From Lineus longissimus (taxonomy: Eukaryota > Nemertea > Pilidiophora > Heteronemertea > Lineidae), in NCBI RefSeq assembly GCF_910592395.1, contig NC_088310.1, positions 11,355,501 to 11,419,500 on the forward strand: a stretch of DNA of 64,000 bases, written 5' to 3'. Positions 1 to 10,320 of the stretch are shown here, in pieces. Each line of letters starts with the position of its first letter. Positions within the stretch are counted from its first letter, which is position 1. Made by a program: the position numbers and the translations under genes. Below the pieces are notes generated by a model. The model did not search any database, was not told the origin of the DNA, and worked only from the letters and a program-made list of their open reading frames with translations.

Positions 1-2
1 CC

Positions 3-1543
3 TGTGAGGAAGAGGCAACAACCCTGATAAGGCACCACTTTTGGCCGTCATCACCTAAGAAACCAAAGATGTGCTTCGACTTCCATATCATGGAAATGCT
101 GCGGGTGTTGTACCTTCAGGTTCCTGTACCTGTGATGGATTTTTGCGAAGCACTGAAGCTAATCTATCACCCTTTTGTTGTTACAGATAACCCAGTAAGT
201 GATGCCTTGAAAATTTGTGACATATGTTAAACTGGAAGTGAAAGAATAACCAAAATGCCTTTTCAAAACCCTTAAAAATATTTAGCTTGAGTACGACATT
301 TCACATGACTGGCTTGCATTATTTTCCTACTCCTCTTTGGAGAGTAGCTAGTAAATTTTGTGAAGTACACAGACATAATTTATCCTTATTCACAAGCTTC
401 AGCCTACATATGAAATTCTAATTATGGATATTCTGTTGAGGACCATTATTCCATCAGCGGCAAAGACTTTTATGGAAGTGTGTACATGTGAACAATCGGT
501 AGTTCAAACAGGTTTTTATGTTGACATGTTTTCCTTCTCACATATTCTTCAAGTAAGTACAAGGTGCTAATCAACGAATCCTTTGAAGAATACCGGTACT
601 TCGTGCATCAGATGAATACATTATCAGGCATCAGCCCCAATTTTAGTGAGCGGCTGTTTGAATGCCCAGCATACCCACAGGTATTGTATGATAAAAGGGT
701 CGTTTGACAGCTTCGAAAATTGTTAGGAATGCCTTGACCTGTGAGATCAATCAAAACTGACCCACCTTTTTTAGCAGAAATATAACCACATGAAGTATTA
801 AACTGGCATTTAAATCAGGCGTTGGGGACAAACTATTTGGCACCAAAAAATATACTCCAAAGAAAGACGTCATACCATGTGGAGTCACTGAAGACACTCA
901 GGCACCTGATTTTAAAAATGATGCACCTTTGTGCAACTGACTACTTAATACAATCTTGTGATGACATATGATTTACATGACATTAAAAGGTGGTCTCTAG
1001 TTGTGTCCTGCAGAATTGGAACCAGTAAAGGTGGATAAATATGTGAGGTCCAGTGTAGTTTCTGAGCTGAACAGTGCTGTATCTGTCGACCCACCCTCCT
1101 CCAACCTGTCTGTGTCGCTGTTTCTCACAATTTACAGGCGAGGAACTGTCCCTACCTGTACAACAACAGAATAGCATAGCACAGTTTTAGTGTTGCCCTG
1201 ACAAAATATACTTCCAATGTTTGTACGGACCTGTATGGATGATATTATTACTGGATCAAAGAAACAAGTTAATTGTGATCCATTGGTTATTTCATCAAGA
1301 AATCAACTTAAAATACATTCCTGTAAATATATTAGTTCACATCATAAGTATTTTTCAAAAATTTTGTTTTGTTTGCAGAAGGATGAATATCCAAGAATTC
1401 TTTCAATGGATGCCAATTTTGGTCTGGTTAGGAAGAAAACTTCTGGTGAAAGCGTGGCAAAACCAAAACACGAAGGCTTATACTTCCTTGACCAAGATGA
1501 ATTTGTGAGGTCCAGTGACATTTCTGAGCCAAACAAAGATGTT
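3..1543 (+). CDS. KDZ-type transposase-like gene, partial, three exons
   Basis: Three consecutive exons can be read at 3-194, 558-680 and 1379-1543, all phase 0, with donors gtaagt, gtattg and gtgagt and acceptors ending in AG. The joined peptide begins with a Cys-rich piece containing PKMCFDFHIMEMLRVLY, continues with a YRYFVHQ segment and ends with SMDANFGLVRKK. This order and the Asp in the DANFGL block match my knowledge of KDZ (Kyakuja-Dileera-Zisupton) transposases, where this block carries the first catalytic Asp. Only the N-terminal part of the domain is present: the window starts inside the gene, and a LINE tail follows at about 1765. I infer either a remnant of a KDZ element or a gene derived from one. 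The exons are open, so decay is not obvious in this part. Confidence 0.6.
1045..1165 (+). repeat. Diverged direct duplicate of the KDZ exon 3 end
   Basis: About 120 bp here resemble 1498-1615, including the shared words gtgaggtccagtg, tttctgag and cctgtctgtg/cctgactgtg in the same order. The 1045 copy lies in the intron before exon 3 and lacks a clean donor, so it looks like an old partial exon duplication. Confidence 0.5.
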
Positions 1544-1764
1544 GTGAGTATTGATTGTCAATCCTCCTGCCTGACTGTGCCACTTTCTCTCAATTTTTGA
1601 GGCATGGAAACTGCCCATAGAATCCTAAAAATCGCTTAATTTTCAGTGTCATCCATCAATAATGCCATTGGCCTCATTTTTGGCCTTTTTCTGTAAAGAT
1701 ACCTTTTTTTCTGTTTCGTTGACGATGTGCTGAAATGGTGTTTTTCCACTAAATATCATACAAG

Positions 1765-2220
1765 CCTTATATGGAGGAATTGTTTGTTGCGTGGCGGAAG
1801 TGTCTGCGACGGGTTTTAAATCTACCATACAGGACTCACAATGATTTACTGCCGTGCATTGTTCACGACTTTTGTATTGAAATTGAATTAGAAAAACGGT
1901 TAATGAATTTTATGGGTGGTATGCCTTCATCTAAGAATGTATTTGTCAGCTTGTGTTTTAAACTTGTGTGTCAGGGGAGTGAATCTTCACTGGGGAGAAG
2001 TGTCAACATGTTGTATGCAAAATATGGGTTAGATAGGAACAATGTGGACAGCTGGGGAGATATGTTGAGGGTTTTTTATATAGTGAATGATAAGAACGGG
2101 CAAAATAGGTTAGCGGAACAGATTAGCGAATTGATGGTCATGCGAGACGTAGGGGATGCGGCGTTTAATCATAGGGAATTAACAGAAATGATTGATTTTC
2201 TGTGCACTAGTTAAAGGTAT
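1765..2220 (+). pseudogene. 5'-truncated LINE: C-terminal end of a reverse transcriptase ORF
   Basis: An open frame of 147 codons (1771-2214) ends in TAG-less TAA context and has no domain of its own, but it resembles the last 140 residues of the LINE protein encoded at 10444-13425: both share the block AWR.C.R...LPYRTH..LLP, a G-T/M-x-S-x-N segment and a final MRD/MRDR..LTEM...CT ending. I infer the 3' tail of a 5'-truncated non-LTR retrotransposon inserted just after the KDZ exons. It is not expected to be functional. Confidence 0.65.
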
Positions 2221-2391
2221 AACGGCTTTTGATTTCTCAAAACCATTCTTTTTATACAATGGCAAGTTTACTAACTAAATAAGGTATACACTGATATCCC
2301 AACATGATTGATTTAGCAGGTTCAGCATAATCAGCTTTTGTAAATTGTAAATCCCGCCACCTGCGAAAACGAAAAATCACTCGTCGGCCAG

Positions 2392-2409
2392 ACAGGAAGT
2401 GACGTCATC
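2392..2409 (+). promoter_or_regulatory. Composite ETS-CRE site upstream of the P2X7-like gene
   Basis: The sequence acaggaagtgacgtcatc joins an ETS core (GGAAG) to a perfect CRE (TGACGTCA), about 40 bp before the ATG at 2445. This composite is known from animal housekeeping promoters. No TATA box is evident. Its role here is inferred from position and motif alone. Confidence 0.45.
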
Positions 2410-2444
2410 TCAGGCATCTCAGGAATATCAGAACCAAACAAAAC

Positions 2445-4293
2445 ATGGCGAATGCATACAGCGAAAGCGATTCTTCATCAATTTGTAGCGATTGCAGTAC
2501 TTCATCGTCTGCTCTCAGCCAATTTCTTGCTGCCGATTACGATAGTGGTGATGGTGATGAGTTATTCGACGATGTTGGGGATCCAGAGCCAGTTCCTGGA
2601 CCGATAGAACCCTACATGTTTGAACCCGTACCTGAACAAGTGGAAGTACAGCATCAGCATGAGCATGTACAGGCGCAGGCAGCTGTACTGTAGTAGCAGA
2701 AGAAGAACAGCGGCCAACGAGGCGAGATAATCTTGACTGGTATGGAATATTACAGTTTTATTGTTTTATCTAGACACCCGTGCCCAGCATGTTGGAGACG
2801 GAGGCCATCATTTTCAACTGTTCAAGCACTGTCTCCACTGAACACTATAAATGAAGAGCCTACCTACCTACCAGTACCATCGCCAACTATCTCACGGCCG
2901 TGAGCTAGGTAATTTTTACTTGTGGAGAAATCCCTCGGTCTTGTTACTATGAATAGCCTGCCGACCACCGCGCCAACGGCGGGTTGAGTAACCAAAGTGG
3001 CTTGGTATATAATAAGGAATACGACCAGGAGACCCGGGCTCGCGATTTTCAAAGTTGGTCAAGCAAATCTCCTGCTACACCATCGACGAGCCGTGTAGTT
3101 GGTTCCACATTGTAGCATACACCACCAAGATAAGAAATTACCATATAATTTTCCCTTTTCATCATTCTGTTTACGTTTATAAAGCCTTGCTAGTTTCTAT
3201 TCTTGGTTCATAAGAGTATCTCGATATGGGTTCTTCGTAACCATGTACGAATTCTTGGCATATGAACCGATCTTACCTGTTTTAAACTGATTTTCCGGCG
3301 AAATAGCGAAGAAACTCGCACGGGATTTGGCGCATCAGCAAATTTCTCCGCCAGTTGACGAAGTACCAAAAAACTGATTACGCAGTAACCATTCCTGGCA
3401 CATGACCTAATTATTATTCACTTCCGATTTGGGTCCCTCCCTTTTATTATCATAATCGACGCGTTCAAAGTTGGTCAAGGGAAATTACTTCATAAATCAT
3501 GCAAATTACCACGAAGGCGTCATATTTGCAGATCAACCAATCAGATCGGAGATTCCACAGGAGTCATGTGATCAAATAAATTGTTAAGGCACATTGTTGT
3601 CTAACGGCCGTGATCTATAGCCTACCGGTACCGTATACCATATTCACAAATCCTCATGACTTTACGCAGTGCATGAGCTATTGTCCGTTTGCGGGTGTCC
3701 TTTTGTTCAATCCCAACTCACAAAAGATTTGTGTACTCTTATTAACGTTGCGTGGACTTACTTCGTGAATAAAGTCGACCAAGTACTACTACCATGACAC
3801 TGCTTATTAATCTCATGACTACAATGTCACTGTCACTGATATGATAAATACAGGCCTATATTGCTATCATTTCAGGTGTCACTGCGACAACTGTCAGATC
3901 CAGCAAAAAGAGGATGAATGTACGTGCTGCCACGAGATCCAAAGGGTCCAAGACAAGATGGCAGAGATAGAGGCCGAGGGGACGACATGTATCATCCAAC
4001 ACCCAGGATTCATGTCAGTTTGCCTGGACCATCATGTCCTGCAGGTGGCCTGGCTTCAATACAGACAGCAGCATGGTCGGGCAGCATATGATTGGCCGTA
4101 TGAGAAGAGGATGCGGCACATAAGCTACAGACAGTTAGCGAGGTGGTGTTGGGGGTTTCTGGGGCGGGATGTCCGTGTGGTTTTGCCATCATGTGCGGTG
4201 AGTCGGATAAGGGCACAGTTCATGCCCCCCGGACTCGAGGAGGATGCTGAATTCAGAGGTTTTCATCAAGGGGACTCGACTACTAGACACTGA
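2445..4293 (+). CDS. P2X7 intracellular-domain-like protein, two exons, apparent frameshift
   Basis: Exon 1 runs from the ATG at 2445 to a donor after 2739 (gtatgg); exon 2 starts at 3876 after ttcag and ends with TGA at 4291-4293. The product has a Ser/Asp/Glu-rich N-terminus, an IEPYMFEP motif, then a Cys/His-rich domain: WCHCDNC, CTCCHEI, HPGFMSVCLD, YRQLARWCWGFLGRDVRVVLP and SCAVSRIR. This is the signature of the P2X7 C-terminal (zinc-binding, ballast-like) domain as it occurs in stand-alone invertebrate proteins; there is no membrane channel part. The splice junction restores WCHC exactly. The reading frame of the exon 1 start (2445-2693) and the frame needed at the donor differ: a stop at 2691 must be bypassed by a 1-2 nt indel between about 2663 and 2690. 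So this copy is frameshifted, mis-assembled or decayed. It is convergent with the THAP gene, 281 bp away. Confidence 0.75.
2740..3875 (+). other. Intron of the P2X7-like gene
   Basis: No coding signal seen. It contains a short direct repeat (ttcaaagttggtcaag at about 3048 and again at about 3464) and otherwise unique-looking sequence. Confidence 0.5.
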
Positions 4294-4574
4294 CTACAAG
4301 TACAATGACATTGACGAACAAGAAATATTGTGTTCAGTTGCATGTATTTGTTCATCTGTACAAAATTTTTAAGTTTCAAATTTTAAATACATTGCTCATA
4401 TAAAATGCCAATACTGGTGATGTTATGTTTGTTAAACAGGACCCGTACAAAATCAATGATGACTAGGCCCAAGGCCGGGGATGCAATTTGTGATAGCTTC
4501 AACTTGATGGTCGTCAAACCAAATTGGCTCCCACCACATACAGTTTACACAGGAATCTAGAAGTCCAACACAAG

Positions 4575-7500
4575 TTACTTCCCCACATGCTCCACGTAGC
4601 GTTTTCCACTCTGGTATTTGTTGATGGCTTCCTGCTTATCCGGATGTTCGAAGGCACTGGAAAGTGGGGGTGGGGGTTCTTCATTCTGACAGATTTCTCC
4701 AGCTCGGATGATTCTGCACACCTCTTTCTGAAGTTCAGTCACATAGTCTGAAAAAAGACAGTTGTGATGATGAACAGCAATTAGTCAGCGGTGACCTAGG
4801 AAAAGGGGCTGGTCAATATTTCAAATTACATGTGTTCATTTGAAAACTGCCAGCACATTCTAATTACAGGATGTTTTGAAGCGTTTCCCCATTCACTTGA
4901 AAGACTGGCTAGGGACACTTTTCATGGACCACCCTGTAGTTTTACTTTGGAAATGGTACTCATCGGCAGGTGAACATCATAGATTCCTTCACCTGGCCTA
5001 TTTTTTGAGAACAAAATAATACAGACTTACTGAATGTGCACTTGGTCAGAACACGTTTCACTGAAAAGCCTCCCTTCTTGAATTTGGGGAATGAAATGTT
5101 GAATTGTTCTTCCCCATTCTTTAGTTTGGCTTGGTCCCTGCCACTGTTCTCATTGAAGTGGAGTCCAGCTAACTGTAGCCTACAAGTAGAAACATATTAA
5201 CATGTGAATGTGAGCAGTCAGTTTGGCATAATTATGTATGCTTATGCTTATGTAGGCTTTAAAAAACTACATTGATGGGTACAACAATTTGAAAGCTCGA
5301 CAAACATGAAGACTTTTGTGAGTGAGACTTGCCTGTTCTTCATGCCTAAGTATCCAAAGTGATACATTTTTGGTGCAAAATATATGACTGTGGCATGGTA
5401 CCCCTCCAGTGTAGATGTCTGCCCATCTGGACTAAGCTTCCTCACAGACTTGATCAACGTCTTCGACAAGAGGATGTCTACCAGCTTCTCAAAAACTTCA
5501 GTGCCTTAATGAAACAGAAATAGACATAAATATTGTGCATGATGCGGACATTTTACATGAAGAGTACGATGTACTGCTAGCTAGCATATGTCTAGTGGTC
5601 GATGATGTCCTCAAGTAACCTTGGAGAAATTATGTTGCAAGGAAAAAAATAATGTCAATTCTTAAAGTATTTTAGCTTGAATTACCTGGCTTAAACCAAT
5701 CTCTCACAATACTTTCATGCAAACATTTCGGAACGATACGGTTGCGATGATTGTGGATGTCCGCCAAATGATTGCCAATTGAAGACCATTTTGCCTCCAG
5801 CATATCTGGATCTCCATCACTTGTAGCCGCACACCAGTATAAGTGATGCAGGATGCCTCGAATCCACCTTGAAACCTGGGCAAACTTCTTCATGGCGGCC
5901 AAGGCTGTCAGCTTCTTCTTCTTCTTCTGAATTTATTGCATTTAGGCTAAAAAAAACTTCAACCAAACCCATACAAACTTACATGGACTGTGGTTGATTT
6001 TCCAAGTTGTATTCAACTACAGTATAGGAAGATGCAATGGTTCATCTATATCAGTAACCCAACTTACTTTTTGCGACATGCCATACATCGAGGTAATGAG
6101 TCACATTTGGCTTCGTCTCCCTCAACCACTTCTGTATCTGAAGGTGTCCATCAGTTGCCAAAGATGGTGTCAAGTCTGGCTTGGCCGCTTCAACTTTACT
6201 CAGGCACCTCTTCAAACCCTCGATCTCCATGTGGTAGCTGGACTTCACCTCTGTACTCTAAAGAAATACAATGTCATGTGATTCAGATTGGTATCACCAT
6301 TCTTTTTAGGACTAACTGGCAATTCTTATAATGCCATTATGGAGTAAGTTATTGCCAAACTGCATGTACGATAATATCAATGTATAAAATCATAGTTAAA
6401 ATACCTGAACAAGTTCTGTGAAAATCAAGACATTCCTTCTTGTGTCGTGAAGACTATACGAGCCGTACTTGGCACAATGCCCCATCGAATCAATTCGAGC
6501 ATCTCCGGCGAATGAGGCATCAGTTTCTAGGGCTGCCAAGTTTTCTTCACTCTGCTTCCCCCATACATTCCTGATTGCTCCGTGGAGATACTTCTTCTGG
6601 TGAGTGAAGTATGTGTCCTTCGTGTAGATTTGGACACCCCAGAAGTCAAGTACACGAAGGGCCTTGGTTGGGAGCGCACCAGCAAACAAGATGGCAGCCG
6701 ACAGGGAAATATTGCCATCTGCGATAGGTCCTTCTTTTGGTTGACTTGTCCAATGATTCGTACCATCACAGGATAGGCAGTCTTGTTCGATTGTTATAGA
6801 AGTCCCATTTCTTGTCGATATCTTTGCAGTTGCCCCACGCACACAACAAATGCGGCATATTGAGAACAGATCGAGGAGTTCCTTTTCATATACAACATAC
6901 TTTTTGCCCTTGGCTTCTTCACCTCCACCATCATCATCTATTGTCCTGAAATATACAAACATTCACTTCGTGTTATTTATGCAGCCATGTGTGCCGTGTA
7001 ATATGTGAAAGAATTTGTTTGACACCACTGTTCTATTCTGAAAACTATTATCCTATACCATTATTATAATTTTTATCACAACTGTCATTAACCCTTTAGA
7101 TCCTAACCGGCCGCTATCCGTCCGGAGTACTTCGTCGATATATCCCTAACCGGCCGCCAGTATGTACCACATTTCAAGCGACACCATCGCCATTTTTACT
7201 TGAGCAGGTTTTCGGCCTGTTAGGGGTCTATTGATGAAATAATGATCACGTTTAGTAGCTGGCTGGTACTGGGGGGGGCTCTTGTGGGTCTTTTTTCGGT
7301 GAAAATTGCTGAAATGCTCCAGGGAAATACGAGGAACCACAAAAAAAATGTCCAGGATCTAAAGGGTTAAGAATGAACAATACTCACAAATCTTGAATCT
7401 TCTCCTCTTCTGGTTCCCCATCAACATCATAGGGATCATCAAAGAAGCTCTCCCCACTTTCAGATTTCTCCGCTCCCCAAGACACATCCGCTGGCATGGT

Positions 7501-10086
7501 ATATGGAATCAACTTGGCTGGAGACGGCAAATTCCCCTGGATGTTTACACTTTCATCTGGTACATCTGGTACTTGGGCATCTTTGGGAGGCAACAGAGTC
7601 AATGGAGGCAGTCCAGCTATGTTGCACTCAGTTGCTTTTGATCTTACAGTTGTCTGCTTTTTAGGGCGTCCTAAAAAGAATACGAAAAGATGTCTGTCCA
7701 ATGTACCACTACCAGTATACATAATATATTCTTGGCATTTAAATGAAGTTTAGAAATTGTAGTGTGGAGGGGTGGTATTATGATCACTTGAAAGTATGGT
7801 CATGGCGTCTAATCAATTACCTCTTGATCTTGGCTCAGATCTCGGAATGACTGGAGTAAATGCCTCTAGTCGTGGCAGAGATATTGGTGTGACCATTAGA
7901 GGTGACTCGACTTCAGCTTCAGGTAAAGAACTTGATACATCCAGATCTGGGTTAGGCTCATTTGGCGAATCTTGCTGCTCATCAGTTGCTGCGGGCTTGC
8001 TGTCATCTAGTACCTGCAATAATAACTGAAAGAAAAAAACATTACTGCAGTGTAAGGAAGTATGTCTATCTAAAATTGAGGAAGGACATGGCAGGCCATA
8101 CAACAACAAAATACAATGTTTTCAGGACATGAACATAAACCTTACCCTCTTCCTCTCTCTTTTCTTGTAAGCTGATCTTCCACCAACAGCACCACTGCTT
8201 GTGCTAGGCCTAGGTTCATCAGACCCATTCTCGAAGTTCGAGAATGGGTCTGATGAACCTATATCATCAGAGATCGAGTTCGAGTTGAACTCCATCTCTG
8301 ATGATACACGCTTCATGGGAAGGTTCTTAGAAGGTATGGTAGGCACTGCATCTTTCTTCAATCTTCGGCACCTTAAAAAGTCATGGTGTATTATCAATAC
8401 AATGCGGTTGAGCATGGTTTGCTCTGCAAACTGTCTAACAAGAACATGTAGTTGAGTGCCAAGTGGAAATGTCATAACCATTGAACGAAGTCATATGACA
8501 CATCACACAAGACTACTAGACCATGCCTGCCTGCATGCAAGGCCCTATGCATATGCACAACCTACATGGCTACAGCCGACTCCACTGGCTGGCTGTAGCT
8601 TGCTACATTTATAGTGAAGAGGCCCACATGAATGGCTTGTGGTATTCGACTCGATGACTCGACGACGCGATGACTCGATGACGCGATCAAGTTGGAATCT
8701 TTTTAAAGAATATCACTGCCTGGACTGTAATTTATACATAGAATCATAAGTGGAGGAAAATAAAAAAGAACCGATCATTACCAACCCCTTTCCAGCTGTT
8801 TTCACCGTATCTAATCCGACCATTTTTCGTTTCCTACAAGTTCGCATTTTTGATAAAACCATGCGCCATGTTGCTATGCAAGCTTACCGTCAATACAGCT
8901 GAATACACCTAAATATAGCTGGTTCAGATCAACCTCCTACCCAGGTTCTTTACGAGCAGAAATTCCAATGTTAAAATGACACGCGAGTTCCTGGAGACAA
9001 GGTTGGCTCTGGATATCCGTTCAGCACGGCAATATTAAATGTCCTATACACCTTTCCAGAAATGGGGCGCTGAGTGTCCGAAATAGTGATGTCATAAGGG
9101 GAAACTAGGCCTGTGGTGGAGGGACAAAGGAGATAGTCATGGTTGACCAACACACTTGGATGCCTTTAATGACGGACAAGGGGGAAAAAGTTAGTTCCAA
9201 TGCAAGCCACCAATTTCGGAAAGCATGTATAGGGGCTGATGTATTGGGGGGGGGGGGGGGGGGGGCAGATGTCAAGGGGCGGAAGAGGGACTGAGTGACT
9301 GAGTCTAAAAAACTGCACATATGCGAAATTCCGATTGTTGACAGACTACCACATGACATCTGACATTGGCCACTAGAAGCTTGTTTGTCAATTAAATCTC
9401 CGGTCATTTTGCATGCTATGAAACTTCCGCGAGTCCTTTAAATATCAAAATCAATCGCGGGGACCAATCTTCAGTGGCCATGGCTGGGGGGGGGGGCACA
9501 TCCTTCTACATACCGTAGCTGGGTATGGGAAGGCCGAGCTAAAACCTCTGCTGTTGCAGCGGTAGCCCGGAGACCAGGATCATGGGATTCCGTATTTTAG
9601 CAAAATCCATAGCAACGATCGCGTCATCGAGCCATCGCGTCGTCGAGTCATCGAGTCGAATACCACAAGCCCACATGAATACCATGTCAATGTCAGGCCT
9701 GGCTTATGTATCATAATCACCATGTAGTGATGTAGCCAACATGCCCACATAACCTCACCTGAGTATTCAACACAATAATATTTCGATAGCTGCGTCTAGG
9801 AATTTATTAGGGCTACAGAATCAAAATGTGCTTACTTCTTCTGAAACCCACTTTCGTTCTGGGCAAACGATAATGGTACTTCAAAACAATCGTCAGTGAA
9901 GTGTTTTGAGCACACTACGGCCGAAGTGTTGGTCGGTTTCGGATCCACGAAGTCCGCTCTCGTTGTTTGTACAAACTTCACCCACTGACGTCGAATTGCT
10001 GGTTTTTTCGGGAATGAATGCGTCGAAAGAGCACTCGATGCATCGGCCGTGGCACTACAGCCGAACAAAACACATCTATTCACCAT
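4575..10086 (-). CDS. THAP-domain transposase-type protein (Kolobok-like), ten exons
   Basis: Exons (plus coordinates, read right to left): 10086-9836, 8371-8146, 8025-7821, 7670-7388, 6945-6405, 6257-6068, 5926-5686, 5504-5333, 5179-5031 and 4747-4575. About 809 residues. Exon 1 is a C2CH THAP zinc finger (CVLFGC, HSFPKKPAIRRQWVKF, CSKHF). Exons 2-4 are a low-complexity acidic linker with an SRGRPKK AT-hook-like motif. Exons 5-10 hold an RNase H-type transposase core: a zinc-ribbon-like CRICC...CLSC, QPKEG..GN.SLSAAIL, first Asp in GDARIDSMGHCAKYGSY, second in ATDGHLQI, DVWHVAK, and Glu in TSTLEGYH. This order matches THAP-carrying transposases of the Kolobok type (family knowledge). Exon 8 uses a GC-AG donor (cag|gcaagt). 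Phases agree at all junctions except exon 6/7, which is off by one base next to a run of five A. It is either a transposon gene or a domesticated descendant; no terminal inverted repeats were established. Confidence 0.75.
8211..8261. repeat. Perfect inverted repeat with 25-bp arms inside a coding exon
   Basis: Arms 8211-8235 and 8237-8261 are perfect reverse complements around a single G (centre 8236). It lies in exon 2 of the THAP gene and encodes the Ser/Asp-rich stretch SSDPFSNFENGSDEP. A one-base loop makes this a near-perfect palindrome. Confidence 0.85.
8262..8306. repeat. Second adjacent inverted repeat, 20-bp arms
   Basis: Arms 8262-8281 and 8287-8306 match at 19 of 20 positions with a 5-nt loop, directly abutting the previous palindrome and still inside THAP gene exon 2. 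Confidence 0.75.
8634..9671. mobile_element. Non-autonomous MULE-like element with 9-bp target duplication
   Basis: Terminal inverted repeats 8634-8688 and 9617-9671 match at 54 of 55 positions and begin GGCTTGTGGTATTCGACTCG. They are flanked by a direct 9-bp duplication CACATGAAT (8625-8633 and 9672-9680). The 1,038-bp body has no convincing ORF and includes a run of G at about 9246-9266. Long TIRs, GG termini and a 9-bp duplication fit Mutator-like elements. It sits in intron 1 of the THAP gene, where splicing would remove it. Confidence 0.85.
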
Positions 10087-10320
10087 ATCAATTGATATTT
10101 CGTATGATATCGCAAGAAACTATTCACATGCAAATGCACTGCACCGCCATGATATTCCCGAGAGAGATCGCTCGGCCTTCCTTTGTTGTCGTCATCGCCG
10201 AAGATTCCCGAAGATTCCCGAAGATTTTCGTTTTTGTAGGATGGGCGTGGTCTGGGAATAAAAGTTGAAAGAAAACGAACCACATTGCTTGAAATCGATT
10301 TTTTTTGGATTTATTGTTGT
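10087..10320. other. Upstream region of the THAP gene
   Basis: Presumed promoter region on the minus strand. It contains a short tandem repeat (gaagattccc, about three units, 10199-10229). No TATA box or clear initiator was identified. Confidence 0.35.

Noticed and set aside
9241-9266. Poly-G runs (also near 22210, 22330, 32815, 36667, 42237) as G-quadruplex regulators
   Set aside because: They lie in MITEs or intergenic DNA, and homopolymer length is prone to sequencing error; no regulatory context.
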